Below, one piece after another: positions 8,504 to 18,282 of a stretch of 64,000 bases of DNA (positions are counted from its first letter, which is position 1; each line of letters begins with the position of its first letter). Position numbers and translations under genes: made by a program. The DNA is taken from contig JBNKJS010000038.1 of the NCBI GenBank assembly GCA_050291365.1, forward strand, positions 1 to 64,000, written 5' to 3'. Source of the DNA: JAAGZL01 sp050291365. Lineage in GTDB: Bacteria > Pseudomonadota > Gammaproteobacteria > Chromatiales > Chromatiaceae. The notes beneath the pieces were generated by a model, which saw only the letters and a list, made by a program, of their open reading frames with translations, was not told where the DNA came from and did no database searches.

Positions 8504-9340
8504 TCAACCTGCCTTATCTTTCAGTACTGTTTTAGTTGGCAGTCGTCTTCCCAAATGACGCGCCACATCACGATAGAGCCTACTGGCTTCGCCTGGCCGT
8601 CTGGAATCACCCAGGTATTTCCATACAAAACGCATACGGTCATATTTGCTAAGCAGGGTGATGGCGATACGCGCCAGCCCGGACAAGTCCACTACAACCC
8701 CTCTATGTCGACGCAGAGGCATGCGTGAGGCACGGGGAGCATCTATCCATATCGGCATGAACCCATCCTCTCTCTTTTGCAGCAGGATATTACGCCACTT
8801 CAGGTCATGGTGAAAAAAACCAGCGCCATGGGCCTGCTGCATCTGCAAAATCAGTTTTTTAGAGACATCTTCATAGATGAGCCTACGTTCATCCGGGGGA
8901 AGATGATACCAGACCTCAGGACCGTACCTGCTTAGGTCCTGAGTGTCTGGTACTGCACGGGTCACGATAAAGGATGCTTCCAGCGATCCGAGGCGTCGAC
9001 GCTCCCCAAATGCCACGACTTCTAAAGTTGGAATATTGAGTCGTTTGAGCGTGGCATATGCCCAGGCCTCCACTGCAGCCTTGCCAGGGCGAAACATGAA
9101 CTCAAACCAGCGCTTAGGAGGGTATACATAACGCTTAAAGTAAACCACCTCACCATCGCCCAGCTCAACGCGAAAACAGCTGGAGTGGGGTGAGCCAGAC
9201 ACACGCTGACCTAGTGAGAGCCTATCCCAAGGAAGATCCTTGCTAAGACCAACCCGCGCCAACCGCTCCTGCCATGCAGGATCTACGGCAAACGTAACTC
9301 CGTGGAATGTTTGAATGGACCGTTTAATGTCAATCATCAA
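8504..9340 (-). CDS. Lipopolysaccharide kinase InaA family protein
   Basis: A 278-residue InaA/WaaP-family kinase. The catalytic loop FFHHDLKWRNILL (about residues 170-182) has the HxD...N arrangement, followed by PIWIDAPRASR in the metal-binding position. An N-lobe VVYFKRYVYP supplies a candidate ATP-binding lysine. Related proteins phosphorylate heptose or Kdo of the LPS core. It heads the left core operon and lies just downstream of a 19-bp perfect palindrome (9388-9406). Confidence 0.88.
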   Translation of the reverse strand: MMIDIKRSIQTFHGVTFAVDPAWQERLARVGLSKDLPWDRLSLGQRVSGSPHSSCFRVELGDGEVVYFKRYVYPPKRWFEFMFRPGKAAVEAWAYATLKRLNIPTLEVVAFGERRRLGSLEASFIVTRAVPDTQDLSRYGPEVWYHLPPDERRLIYEDVSKKLILQMQQAHGAGFFHHDLKWRNILLQKREDGFMPIWIDAPRASRMPLRRHRGVVVDLSGLARIAITLLSKYDRMRFVWKYLGDSRRPGEASRLYRDVARHLGRRLPTKTVLKDKAG

Positions 9341-9387
9341 ATCATTGTAATAATAATTGACCGGAAGTTACACGAACAGGATATAAG

Positions 9388-9406
9388 ATGATCAATTATT
9401 GATCAT
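9388..9406. repeat. Perfect 19-nt palindrome between the dehydratase and kinase genes
   Basis: ATGATCAATTATTGATCAT is a nine-base perfect inverted repeat around one central T. It abuts the stop codon of the 4,6-dehydratase gene (9407). It lacks the GC stem and U-tract of a classic terminator, so an operator or an RNA end-stabilising hairpin are alternatives. It marks the boundary between the sugar-initiation genes and the LPS-core genes. Confidence 0.8.
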
Positions 9407-11296
9407 TTAGTGTGTTATTGGCGGAGCTTCTTTGACCGGAGCACTATTCCTACCCAGACCCTCTATTCTATTCTCCGGAACAAACTCATTGATCGATTGC
9501 AGCAGCGTATATTCATCGTACTCACCACAGGCAGACTCGGTTGCATCCATCAAGGCTTCGAGCCTACTCCACTCAACAACTCTATGTCGGGCCAGAAGTA
9601 TCTTCTCATGCCCGGTCTGTTCCAGCTGTTCGCTGTCATGAAATAGCTCTTCATACAGCTTCTCACCTGGGCGCAGCCCTGTATAGCTTATCTCGATATC
9701 CTCTCCCGGCTCTTTCCCGGATAGCCTTATCATCTGTTCTGCCAGAAAACATATTTTTACCGGCTCCCCCATATCCAGCACAAAGATTTCACCACCATTT
9801 CCAATCACAGATGCCTGCATGATGAGCTGACAGGCCTCTGGAATGGTCATGAAAAATCGCTCTATCTCCCTATGCGTTACCGTAACCGGGCCACCGGCAG
9901 CAATCTGTTTGCGGAACAAAGGTATTACACTACCAGCCGACCCCAGGACATTGCCAAATCGCACGGTAATAAAATTGGTATCAGAGCATGCATTGAGGTT
10001 CTGACAAAAGATCTCCGCTATTCTCTTGCTAGCACCCATTACGTTGGATGGATTAACTGCCTTATCAGTAGAGATGAGCACGAATTCGGCACAGCCTGAT
10101 CTGTCTGCCTCAGTAGCAACATTGCGCGTGCCTATTACGTTATTCTTGAAGGCCTCCCGCACCTGATGCTCCAGCATAGGCACATGCTTGTATGCTGCCG
10201 CATGGAATACGATATCCGGCGTATATACCTGAAAAAGACGCTTAACGGTGGCAATATCGCTCACATTGCCAAGCTGGAAGACAAATGATATCTCCTTAAA
10301 TTCCTGTTGTAGCTCCATCTCTATGGAATAGAGGTTGTATTCAGAGTTCTCAAGCAATATCAGCTTAGCTGGACCCAGCCTGGAGATCTGCCTGCACAAC
10401 TCTGATCCAATCGAACCTCCTCCTCCGGTAACCAATATGGTCTTTCCTTTCAAACCAGCATCAATGGCCTTCCAATCCAACACTACCTGGTCACGTCCCA
10501 GGATATCCTCGATTAAGACCTCACGCAGCTCATTGATAGAGACATGACCAGACATTAGCGAATCCAGATCCGGCACTGTCCTGAAGGGCACTCCGCTATC
10601 TTCGCAGTTTTCCACAACTTTTCGCATCTGAGCTGAAGAGGCAGATGGGATTGCCAGAAGAATCAGATCTATCTCCAGGCTTTTAGTAACCTCTGCAATT
10701 TCACTGCATGCACCGACTACTGGAACTCCATGCACATGGCGACCATGGCGTCTTCTCATATCATCAACTATCGCCACTGGTTGATAATTAGCTTTGGATT
10801 TTCGCAGAAGATCACGAACCAACATTTCCCCTGCCTGACCAGCACCAACAACCAAAACACGCTCACCTGTTCCTAAGGCGAACTGTCTCTCTGTTAACAG
10901 ACGATAAAGCAATCTGGGTCCAGCTAAAAAGGCAACCAACAACATACCGTAGAGTAATGGAACAGAGCGCGGCACATTACCTAGCCGCACAGTTAGAAAC
11001 ATTAGCGCCATCAACACCGCTGTCCCTACTGCTACTGACTTAAGTATACGCACAAGATCATCCAGCGAGGTAAAACGCCATACACCGCGAAAGGAACCAA
11101 ACCAATATAGAACTATCCCTTGAACAATAATAACAACAGGCAGAACCTCAAAGGAGTATTGAAAAAAACGATCTGGTATAGCATCCAGATTAAACCTTAA
11201 CCAATATGCCCCCAACCAAGCGGCCGTCACCATCAGTAAATCAAGGATTACTGCTGGCAGTGTCCTCACCATCTTGTCTTTAACAAATGAACCCAC
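9407..11296 (-). CDS. wbpM: Membrane-bound UDP-GlcNAc 4,6-dehydratase (WbpM/PglF/CapD family)
   Basis: A 629-residue inner-membrane nucleotide-sugar dehydratase. Four hydrophobic segments lie within about residues 12-135, then a CoA-binding-like Rossmann domain (VLVVGAGQAGEMLVRDL) and the catalytic SDR domain (ILVTGGGGSIGSELCRQ, about residue 283 on). The family's STDKAVNPSNVMGASKR motif has Met in place of the usual SDR Tyr, as in WbpM. The product would be UDP-2-acetamido-2,6-dideoxy-4-keto-hexose for the neighbouring reductase/aminotransferase. Translation starts at GTG (11294-11296), overlapping the stop of the upstream fusion gene (TAGTG). Confidence 0.95.
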   Translation of the reverse strand: MGSFVKDKMVRTLPAVILDLLMVTAAWLGAYWLRFNLDAIPDRFFQYSFEVLPVVIIVQGIVLYWFGSFRGVWRFTSLDDLVRILKSVAVGTAVLMALMFLTVRLGNVPRSVPLLYGMLLVAFLAGPRLLYRLLTERQFALGTGERVLVVGAGQAGEMLVRDLLRKSKANYQPVAIVDDMRRRHGRHVHGVPVVGACSEIAEVTKSLEIDLILLAIPSASSAQMRKVVENCEDSGVPFRTVPDLDSLMSGHVSINELREVLIEDILGRDQVVLDWKAIDAGLKGKTILVTGGGGSIGSELCRQISRLGPAKLILLENSEYNLYSIEMELQQEFKEISFVFQLGNVSDIATVKRLFQVYTPDIVFHAAAYKHVPMLEHQVREAFKNNVIGTRNVATEADRSGCAEFVLISTDKAVNPSNVMGASKRIAEIFCQNLNACSDTNFITVRFGNVLGSAGSVIPLFRKQIAAGGPVTVTHREIERFFMTIPEACQLIMQASVIGNGGEIFVLDMGEPVKICFLAEQMIRLSGKEPGEDIEISYTGLRPGEKLYEELFHDSEQLEQTGHEKILLARHRVVEWSRLEALMDATESACGEYDEYTLLQSINEFVPENRIEGLGRNSAPVKEAPPITH

Positions 11297-13593
11297 TAAT
11301 TAGTTGCCTCGACTAGCACTCTATCTACAACATCCGCAATTCGGTGCATATCTGATTCAGATAACGTTGGATGGACAGGAAACATAAGACTAGTCTCACC
11401 AAGTTCAACTGCCACAGGAAGAGGTTCTGCTGGTTTTAATCCAGTCCCATCGAATGCCCTTTCTCTATATACCTCACTGCAGCTACCGTGAAAACATATA
11501 CCCCCTTCATTATTTATTGCATGGATAATTTTATCTCGACTCCATCCCTCTTTAAGGAATTCAGGACGGATAAAGGTATAGAATTTATAGTAAGAGTGAT
11601 AGCAATCTTCGTTAGGTATGGGCGTGCGTAGCGCCTTATGGTTAGAAAATCGTTCTGCCAGTACATTAGCGTTCGAGCGTCTGCTCTCTACCCATTTATC
11701 TAATTTTTGTAGCTGTATACGCCCAATCACTGACTGCATCTCAGTCATACGCCAGTTGGTACCAAACGATTCATGGACCCAACGAAAAACCTCTTCAGTA
11801 TTTTGTTCGCGCTGATATATCGCATCAAAACTTTTGCCATGATCCTTGTACGCCCATGCGCGCTCCCATAGCTCCTGATCATTGAGCAGCAACATACCGC
11901 CTTCTCCGCCGGTAGTCATAATCTTATCCTGACAGAAAGAGAAGGCTGACGCATCACCAAAACTTCCAACTGCCTTTCCCTTGTATCGGGCACCGTGGGC
12001 TTGAGCACAATCCTCGATCACTTTACAACCATGCTCTTCCGCAACCCTCATAATTGGGTCCATATCGCATGGCCAACCGGAAAGATGTACCACTATGATT
12101 GCTTTGGTCTTTGATGTTATACGTTGTGAAATAGTATCTGCCGTAACATTTTGAGAATCACTATCCACATCCGCAAATATCGGAGTAGCTCCACAGAGCA
12201 CCACAGAACTAACGGTTGCAATAAAAGTGCGAGGGGTAACTATAACTTCATCGCCAGGACCGACACCCAAAACCTTCAAAGCCAATTCAAGGGCGACTGA
12301 ACCATTAGACAATGCTATTCCATGAGACACACCGCAATAAGCCGCAAATTCCCTCTCAAAATGCCTGCCGTTTACTCCGGTCCAATAGTTAACACTCCCC
12401 GAACCAAGCACATCGCTTACCGCATCTATCTCTTCCATTGAGTACTGGGGCCAGGAAGGAATGACGATATCTGACATAGTTTTCTCTTTTCCAGCGCCAA
12501 GACGAAAGACAATCCATATCAAAGGCGCCCAGGCAGACAACACCAAAAAAAACTCTAACTCTGGAACAATAACAGCTAAACCTGCCAGAGGCAGCAACCA
12601 GAATAGATTTATGGCGAGAATCAATAAACATACACGTTTATGTGTATGTTTCTCTCCCGTAAATAACAAACTCTTTATTGTATTACTGTCATATACTTTA
12701 TCAACATTATTAATAAAAGCTATCGCATGTTGATACGCATGTGACTTATGAGCCATGTACCAGCGCTCACCAGCTACGACACGCCGCATCAGCGTAAATG
12801 TAGCGTCCACCCAAAAAACGCCCCCCAGAATTAGCCAAATAGAAATTGGCAACGCGCCTAACACAATGCTTGCTAGCGCAATCATTCCGAGGGCAAATCC
12901 CAAGAATGTGCTCCCTGCGTCACCCATAAATACTCTAGCAGGCGCCCAGTTGTGCGCAAGAAAACCAAATACCGAGATAGACAAAAACAGCAACAACAAC
13001 TCTATTGACATTGCCTCTTGTGATATTTCAACTGGAGAAACCCAACTCCCAAACCAAAGCAAAAGTGTAGCTCCAAACGCCATAAATATGGCTTCAGCAC
13101 TAGCCAGGCCATCAATACCATCCATAAAGTTGAATAGATTGAGCCACCAAATTAAGACCAATACTGACAAACAATAGCCGGCCAACCCTATTTCATAATT
13201 TAGGCCCTCTGATCGACCATAATATGTACCACCTAATATCCACACCCCTATACTCACACAAGCAAACTGCACAAAAAGCCGGAATAGTACAGGAGTATCA
13301 GTAATATCATCCAATAGACCTACGATAAAAACCAAGCCGCCGCAACCTACAACAATCAACCAGTAATCCTGTGGTAGACATCCAAAATAAAAAAGTATTG
13401 ACGCCGAAATCAAAAATGGCACCACAAAGCCCACACCACCACCGTCAGGCATAATACTGACATGAGAACTTCTATGGTTCGGACGACACATCAAACCAAC
13501 TTTTGGCGCGATACGTATCACCACTTCCGTTAACAGATAAGAGGCCACTAAGGTGAAAATAATGGCTCCCAAAATTATTATTGCTGGTGGCAT
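11296..13593 (-). CDS. Fusion: WecA/WbpL-type phosphoglycosyltransferase + DegT/DnrJ aminotransferase
   Basis: An unbroken 765-codon frame that joins two normally separate proteins. Residues 1-370 are a polytopic MraY/WecA/WbpL-like transferase: about ten membrane segments, VGLLDDITD, NLFNFMDGIDGLA, VFMGDAGSTFLG and the cytosolic HKSHAYQHA loop. It would attach a sugar-1-phosphate to undecaprenyl phosphate. Residues 373-765 are a PLP-dependent sugar aminotransferase with the Schiff-base lysine in SFCQDKIMTTGGEGG. The junction is abrupt (GAGKEKT/MSDIVIPSWPQ), each half looks full length, and an internal ATG (12475-12477) preceded by a purine-rich GGAAAAGAG stretch could start the second protein alone. 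The order wbpV-wbpL-wbpM is kept around it. Confidence 0.93.
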   Translation of the reverse strand: MPPAIIILGAIIFTLVASYLLTEVVIRIAPKVGLMCRPNHRSSHVSIMPDGGGVGFVVPFLISASILFYFGCLPQDYWLIVVGCGGLVFIVGLLDDITDTPVLFRLFVQFACVSIGVWILGGTYYGRSEGLNYEIGLAGYCLSVLVLIWWLNLFNFMDGIDGLASAEAIFMAFGATLLLWFGSWVSPVEISQEAMSIELLLLFLSISVFGFLAHNWAPARVFMGDAGSTFLGFALGMIALASIVLGALPISIWLILGGVFWVDATFTLMRRVVAGERWYMAHKSHAYQHAIAFINNVDKVYDSNTIKSLLFTGEKHTHKRVCLLILAINLFWLLPLAGLAVIVPELEFFLVLSAWAPLIWIVFRLGAGKEKTMSDIVIPSWPQYSMEEIDAVSDVLGSGSVNYWTGVNGRHFEREFAAYCGVSHGIALSNGSVALELALKVLGVGPGDEVIVTPRTFIATVSSVVLCGATPIFADVDSDSQNVTADTISQRITSKTKAIIVVHLSGWPCDMDPIMRVAEEHGCKVIEDCAQAHGARYKGKAVGSFGDASAFSFCQDKIMTTGGEGGMLLLNDQELWERAWAYKDHGKSFDAIYQREQNTEEVFRWVHESFGTNWRMTEMQSVIGRIQLQKLDKWVESRRSNANVLAERFSNHKALRTPIPNEDCYHSYYKFYTFIRPEFLKEGWSRDKIIHAINNEGGICFHGSCSEVYRERAFDGTGLKPAEPLPVAVELGETSLMFPVHPTLSESDMHRIADVVDRVLVEATN

Positions 13594-13755
13594 TTGGATA
13601 AATCCGTTTTGTAGAGATGAAAATGTCGCATAGTGGCTCTTGGACAGTTATTCAACCATACTGGGGTCGTGAAATCATAATACAATTCGCTCTGTCTGGA
13701 ATCTACCTAACTTAATAAACTAGTTTTGCTATCGAAGCTAGTAACTAATAACCCA

Positions 13756-14712
13756 CTAATTCAGAGCTTGCCCTTCCCGCTTAACCGACACATCTTCCTC
13801 TCTCAGCATAAATGATCTAGGAGTGTATGATAAATCGCGTTCCGCATCGCCATAGTCAAAAACCAGATCCAAGCTCATCCTCATAGCCATGGATACCGTC
13901 CAGTGCCGATAACGCGGGAACTGGCGCAAAAATAGTATACAGGCCCTAAATACCCACAGTGGAACAGTCAGGGCCCGCACCGGCCTACCCAACGCTGTAA
14001 AAATACGTGCCACCATTTCTCGGTAGGCAAGTGTCTCTCCACCAGTAATATTGTATGCACGGTTAGCAATATCACTATTCAACAACGCAACACCACACGC
14101 ATTAGCCACATCTGCAGCATGGACAGGCTGACGTAAACCTTGAGCCTTACCTGCAAGTGGAAAAAAACCAAAACGGCGAATGAATCGCGCAATCTCAGAT
14201 ATATTTTTATCCCGCCCAAGGCCATATACGAGGGTAGGCCTAAGTATCAACCACTCCACACCATTCCGTTCAGCCCACGCACACAACATCTCCTCCCCCT
14301 CTGCCAACATGCAAGCCGTTTCCTGCTCGCTTGAGTCAGATGAATCGCTTTTTGTAAACATGCTAGTAGAAGAAAGCGCCACAATGCGTCGCACCCCATA
14401 CGTACTGAGCAAAGGAAAATATTCCGGTAAAGCCCAAATTGGTGCTAAACAAATCCAGTGCGAGATGCTGATATCTGGGTCTTGCGAACAAATAGATGTA
14501 GCTGAATTACTCAATTGCAGCCACTCAACTCCGGCTCCTAATTCTCCTGCTGGATCGCGCCTAGTAAGCGCCTTTACTTCATATCCCTCTGAAATTAATT
14601 GTGGCAATAACAAACCCCCAACCAAGCTTGCTGCACCGATAACACCGACACTTCCTTGCACAGACCTCTCTGAGTCACTACCCACGATTAATCCCGAATA
14701 ACCGACCAGCAT
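13756..14712 (-). CDS. NAD-dependent epimerase/dehydratase (WbpV-like 4-ketoreductase)
   Basis: A 318-residue extended SDR. The nucleotide motif VGVIGAASLVGGLLLP and the substrate-sugar C-half (LRPTLVYGLGRDKNISEI; HAADVANACGVAL; YNITGGETL) match WbpV/Gne-type enzymes that reduce or epimerise the 4-keto product of WbpM. The catalytic YxxxK is not obvious: the expected region reads SSTSMFTKSDSSDSSEQETACMLAE in pieces without a Tyr, so activity may be unusual. The ATG at 14712 overlaps the upstream GT2 by 35 bp; a GTG at 14661 right after AGAGAGG is an alternative start. Confidence 0.85.
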   Translation of the reverse strand: MLVGYSGLIVGSDSERSVQGSVGVIGAASLVGGLLLPQLISEGYEVKALTRRDPAGELGAGVEWLQLSNSATSICSQDPDISISHWICLAPIWALPEYFPLLSTYGVRRIVALSSTSMFTKSDSSDSSEQETACMLAEGEEMLCAWAERNGVEWLILRPTLVYGLGRDKNISEIARFIRRFGFFPLAGKAQGLRQPVHAADVANACGVALLNSDIANRAYNITGGETLAYREMVARIFTALGRPVRALTVPLWVFRACILFLRQFPRYRHWTVSMAMRMSLDLVFDYGDAERDLSYTPRSFMLREEDVSVKREGQALN

Positions 14713-15571
14713 GCTTTGCCGTGTAATAAATAAACACTAGACCAAACCTAAAATAAACGCCGAGTGTTACTAACCACATTAGAACGCCAGGATATTGATG
14801 TCGAAAAAACTTGTGATAAAAACGAATCATCCCTTTGTGCTTATGCCATTCTACAAAAATTGGGCGTGAAATACTGCACGCACCACGATAGTGAACAATA
14901 GTGGCATCAGGGACAAAAAGTATCTTGAATCCATTCTGGCGAAAACGCATGCACAGATCCAGATCTTCGCAGTGAAGAAAATAGCTATCATCCCAAAGGC
15001 CAACGCCCTCTAATGCTTCGCGTTTAACAAGCATACATGCACCTGAGATCGCCTCGACCTCAATAGGGAGTTCTGGTAATGGTTTATTATGCATATGAAA
15101 ATCAAAGAACAGTCTTGGCCATCTATATTCAAAACGACTCAACCCAGATGCTCTAACAAAGGAGCGCCATGGTGTGGGCACCGCCCTACGCCCACCCGCC
15201 TGTTCACTCCCATCAGAATTCGTAAGCAACCCCCCGACCATACCAACGTTATCGTCTTTTCTTAATACATCCAACAACCTAGCCAGCGTTCCTGGCTGAA
15301 ATGAGCAATCAGGATTAAGGAACAGCAGGAATGAGGATGAAGAAGCACGAACACCCATATTACAAGCTGTGGCAAAACCTTTGTTTTCTGTACATCTAAT
15401 TATCTGAATACTTGGTAGTTCCGATAAAGCATCTAGACTTCCATCAGTTGACGCATTATCAACCACAATTATTTCTATTTCGAGCGGGCAATTCAGCAAA
15501 GAATCGATGCAACTACGCAATAGTAATCCAGCGTTATAGTTAACAACGATAGCTGAGATGACAGGAATCAT
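14678..15571 (-). CDS. Family 2 glycosyltransferase (rhamnosyltransferase-like)
   Basis: A 297-residue GT2 enzyme of the WbbL/RfbN type. IVVNYNAGLLLRSCI at the N-terminus, VVDNASTDGSLDAL, the FLNPDC (DxD-like) segment, and LHCEDLDLCMRFRQNG (ED acceptor-site motif) are in the usual order. The C-terminal hydrophobic stretch (about 260-285) suggests membrane association. It probably adds one sugar to the lipid-linked oligosaccharide started by the fusion protein. A 585-bp non-coding gap lies upstream. Confidence 0.93.
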   Translation of the reverse strand: MIPVISAIVVNYNAGLLLRSCIDSLLNCPLEIEIIVVDNASTDGSLDALSELPSIQIIRCTENKGFATACNMGVRASSSSFLLFLNPDCSFQPGTLARLLDVLRKDDNVGMVGGLLTNSDGSEQAGGRRAVPTPWRSFVRASGLSRFEYRWPRLFFDFHMHNKPLPELPIEVEAISGACMLVKREALEGVGLWDDSYFLHCEDLDLCMRFRQNGFKILFVPDATIVHYRGACSISRPIFVEWHKHKGMIRFYHKFFRHQYPGVLMWLVTLGVYFRFGLVFIYYTAKHAGRLFGINRG

Positions 15572-16156
15572 ATCGACCTTATTCTGATACTTACTCTACT
15601 TCATCATCAGTTAGATGGCGAAATGGTAATTTAATCATGACGCGACAACTATTTTCATTATTTAATGCCGCGCTGCGCCTCAAAGGACTTTCTGTGTGAA
15701 TAGTCGAATAGTGGTCATAAATACACTTCCTATCATGGCTTATCATTCAGAAAACAGTTACCCAAGAGGGTATCTTGTTCAGAGTAATAACAATTTGTCT
15801 GCACATACTTCGTCATAGTGGAATGTTGCTTCTATCTCTCAAGGCACATAATACCATGACAAACCTCTGCATCATATTGATAGCTATCATGGCCCATCCT
15901 TCGGGATACTTCAAAAATTAATAAACTCATTTCATTCGGCTGCCACCCAAAATTTAAATGATATATAACCTCATTATGACATACACTCGAATACCCACAG
16001 ACATCAGACAACTATTACCAAGATCGCCTGAAAAATAATTCTAATCTATTTTTTTGATCTTCCGCTTATTGGTAAATATGTTAGATAATTAACATACAAT
16101 TGATTATGCTCCATCCTGACGTCATCAGAGCATTTACAAAACACATTTAGTATAAA
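15572..16156. other. 585-bp AT-rich intergenic gap
   Basis: No recognisable gene. It contains a short hairpin (TACCC-AAGA-GGGTA near 15759-15772), two copies of CTATCATGGC (about 15731 and 15893), and one stop-free minus frame of 59 codons (15832-16011, TTG start) whose translation I do not recognise. The gap separates the wbpV/L/M-like module from the GT61 / ABC-transporter module and probably holds the promoter of the former. Confidence 0.6.
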
Positions 16157-17503
16157 TTAATTGGATAACGCATTTAATACATCATCAATATTTACAACAA
16201 AATCACTATGTGGCAAATTCCGACTTAACGGCGCCCCCAACACGTACTTTATTTGTTTATTTGTCGAACAAGCTATATTCTGCCAATACCAGTACACCAT
16301 ATCTGGATGCCAATAGGCTAAGATAACAATTTTAGTACCTGGTCGACAAAACATTATATTTGCAAATGATGCCCCTGTAGGTCCAACCACAACATCTGCA
16401 TTTTCGAACAATGCAACTTGCTGAGATAAACTCCACTTCTCCGGCTGGATGATCTCAAACCCAAGTTGTGAAATTACCTTTTCTAACTCTGCTTGATTTT
16501 TTAAACTTCTATAGCTGGAATTCCTCCTAACGTAAATTCTTTTAGGAAGATTCTCCTTATCAATCGCTGCAGACCATTCACTAAGTCTATCCACAACCAT
16601 TTGCAATGCATATGGGCTAAACAATCCATGAGAAGCTGTTGAATCAGCATTACCTCTTTTTTGAAAAGGAACATATCCAGTACTGGATGTAAAATACAAC
16701 TCCTTAACAAATAATCCACATCCTTTAGATAGCACTATAACCGAACGATTCCCACCAACAACTGCGAGCAATGATTCCATTTGATTTTCATGTAATAAAT
16801 CATCAATTATGATTGGAATTTTCTGATATTCCTTGATGCTGCAAAATATTCTAATTTTGGGCAACACTTCCGTCATCCAATGCGCGTAATTATGAGCACA
16901 TGAGTCAACAAACGTAGCGGCATTTTCAACTACCTTACTAATGGATATATCTTGCGACCACACTACTTTATTCTCTTGTGGATATACTGAGAGTAGACAA
17001 TGCAGCTCTTCTGACAGCATATCAGTATCAAAATTGTACATATCATGACAGATTACGCAATCGTCCTTAGTTACTAAGCTTGTACCCCCAACAACTTTAC
17101 AACTCCCAATCTTCGATATACGTACTTCTGGAAAAATATAATATTCATGTGGCGCTTGAAGCCTTGCACTATCAGACAGCGGAAATACTTCCGGTCTCGG
17201 AGTATCAACTTTTTCTTTATCATTAACTACAAGATACTCACTATCCATATCATTATGATATGAACTTATATTTTTTAGCGCTAATCCCTCTACCAATGAA
17301 TATTGCTTTGACCTTTTTTTTATATTTCTATCAATATACAATCTTGCTGCAATCTGAAATAATGGGATGCTCTTCAAATATCTACGGTAAAACCTTGCAT
17401 AAGGTGTATTACGAATTTTTTCAACCAGCATCACCTCGCTTTCTGATAATGACTCGGCTGGCCTCACGTGAGTAACTTCTAAGATAGTTGGATTAACGCC
17501 CAT
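16157..17503 (-). CDS. GT61-family (DUF563) glycosyltransferase
   Basis: A 448-residue protein of the DUF563/GT61 family found in capsule and O-antigen loci. Family signatures are CAHNYAHWMTEVLPKIRIF in the middle, YVRRNSSYRSLKN, and the C-terminal VVVGPTGASFANIMFCRPG. The likely role is transfer of a pentose or other sugar in the cytoplasm; the specificity cannot be read from sequence. It follows the ABC-transporter ATPase gene by 47 bp. A second GT61 gene lies at 33194-34465. Confidence 0.88.
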   Translation of the reverse strand: MGVNPTILEVTHVRPAESLSESEVMLVEKIRNTPYARFYRRYLKSIPLFQIAARLYIDRNIKKRSKQYSLVEGLALKNISSYHNDMDSEYLVVNDKEKVDTPRPEVFPLSDSARLQAPHEYYIFPEVRISKIGSCKVVGGTSLVTKDDCVICHDMYNFDTDMLSEELHCLLSVYPQENKVVWSQDISISKVVENAATFVDSCAHNYAHWMTEVLPKIRIFCSIKEYQKIPIIIDDLLHENQMESLLAVVGGNRSVIVLSKGCGLFVKELYFTSSTGYVPFQKRGNADSTASHGLFSPYALQMVVDRLSEWSAAIDKENLPKRIYVRRNSSYRSLKNQAELEKVISQLGFEIIQPEKWSLSQQVALFENADVVVGPTGASFANIMFCRPGTKIVILAYWHPDMVYWYWQNIACSTNKQIKYVLGAPLSRNLPHSDFVVNIDDVLNALSN

Positions 17504-17550
17504 AGTATCCTTACCCGCATAATATAATCTATATCCAATGGACTTCTAGC

Positions 17551-18279
17551 TTAATAAGCAATTTTATATTTATCTAGAACGCTTACATCACCATCTTCAA
17601 CTATTTCGCCATGGTCAAGCCAAATGAATCTGTCGCATAGAGACCTTAATAAATCCAGATCATGTGAAACCAGAACCATAATTCGAGATTTCTCTATCAT
17701 GGCCAACATTCTCTTTTGAGCTTTTTTCACAAAAACGGCATCCCCACCTGCAAACAATTCATCTAAAATGAGAATTTCCGGATGAACGGTAGTAGCTAGC
17801 GAAAATGCCAGCCTCATATACATACCAGTTGAATAGTATTTGACAGGGGTATCAATAAAATCTTCCAGTTCCGAAAATTCAATTACCTCTCTTTCTATTT
17901 CCTCTAGTTGATCTTGACTATAACCTAGGATTGATCCATTAAAATAAATATTTTCTTTCCCAGTAAACTCTGCATGAAAACCTGCCCCAATCTCTAGCAA
18001 TGGAGCGATTCTTCCCACAACACTTATCTGCCCTTCAGTGGGTTCATATATCTGACAGATGGTCTTTAATAGGGTACTTTTACCAGCGCCATTTCGCCCA
18101 ATAATACCTACGCGCTCACCTTCCATAATTGAAACTGATATATCTTTAAGTGCCTCAAATCTAGAGTGAGTTTGCACCTTTCTTGAATAAAGATTTGCAA
18201 TAAAGTCCTTAAGTGACAACGATACATCATGATAGGCTCTAAAGCTTACAGTTAGATTATTAATAATAATTCTTGTCAT
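17551..18279 (-). CDS. wzt: Polysaccharide ABC transporter ATP-binding protein
   Basis: A 242-residue ATPase of the Wzt/KpsT type. Walker A is GRNGAGKSTLLKTI, the signature YSTGMYMRLAFSLA and Walker B EILILDELFAGGD. The frame stops right after the nucleotide-binding domain, so it lacks the C-terminal carbohydrate-binding domain of Wzt proteins that recognise a chain terminator; it resembles KpsT or a short Wzt. It forms an exporter with the permease gene 3 bp upstream. Confidence 0.95.
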   Translation of the reverse strand: MTRIIINNLTVSFRAYHDVSLSLKDFIANLYSRKVQTHSRFEALKDISVSIMEGERVGIIGRNGAGKSTLLKTICQIYEPTEGQISVVGRIAPLLEIGAGFHAEFTGKENIYFNGSILGYSQDQLEEIEREVIEFSELEDFIDTPVKYYSTGMYMRLAFSLATTVHPEILILDELFAGGDAVFVKKAQKRMLAMIEKSRIMVLVSHDLDLLRSLCDRFIWLDHGEIVEDGDVSVLDKYKIAY

Positions 18280-18282
18280 TAT

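Noticed and set aside
12389..12631. Minus-strand ORF of 80 codons inside the fusion gene
   Set aside because: Out-of-frame shadow of the fusion junction; no independent support.
15832..16011. 59-codon stop-free minus frame
   Set aside because: TTG start, no Shine-Dalgarno, no recognised domain; kept only as a note within the gap.
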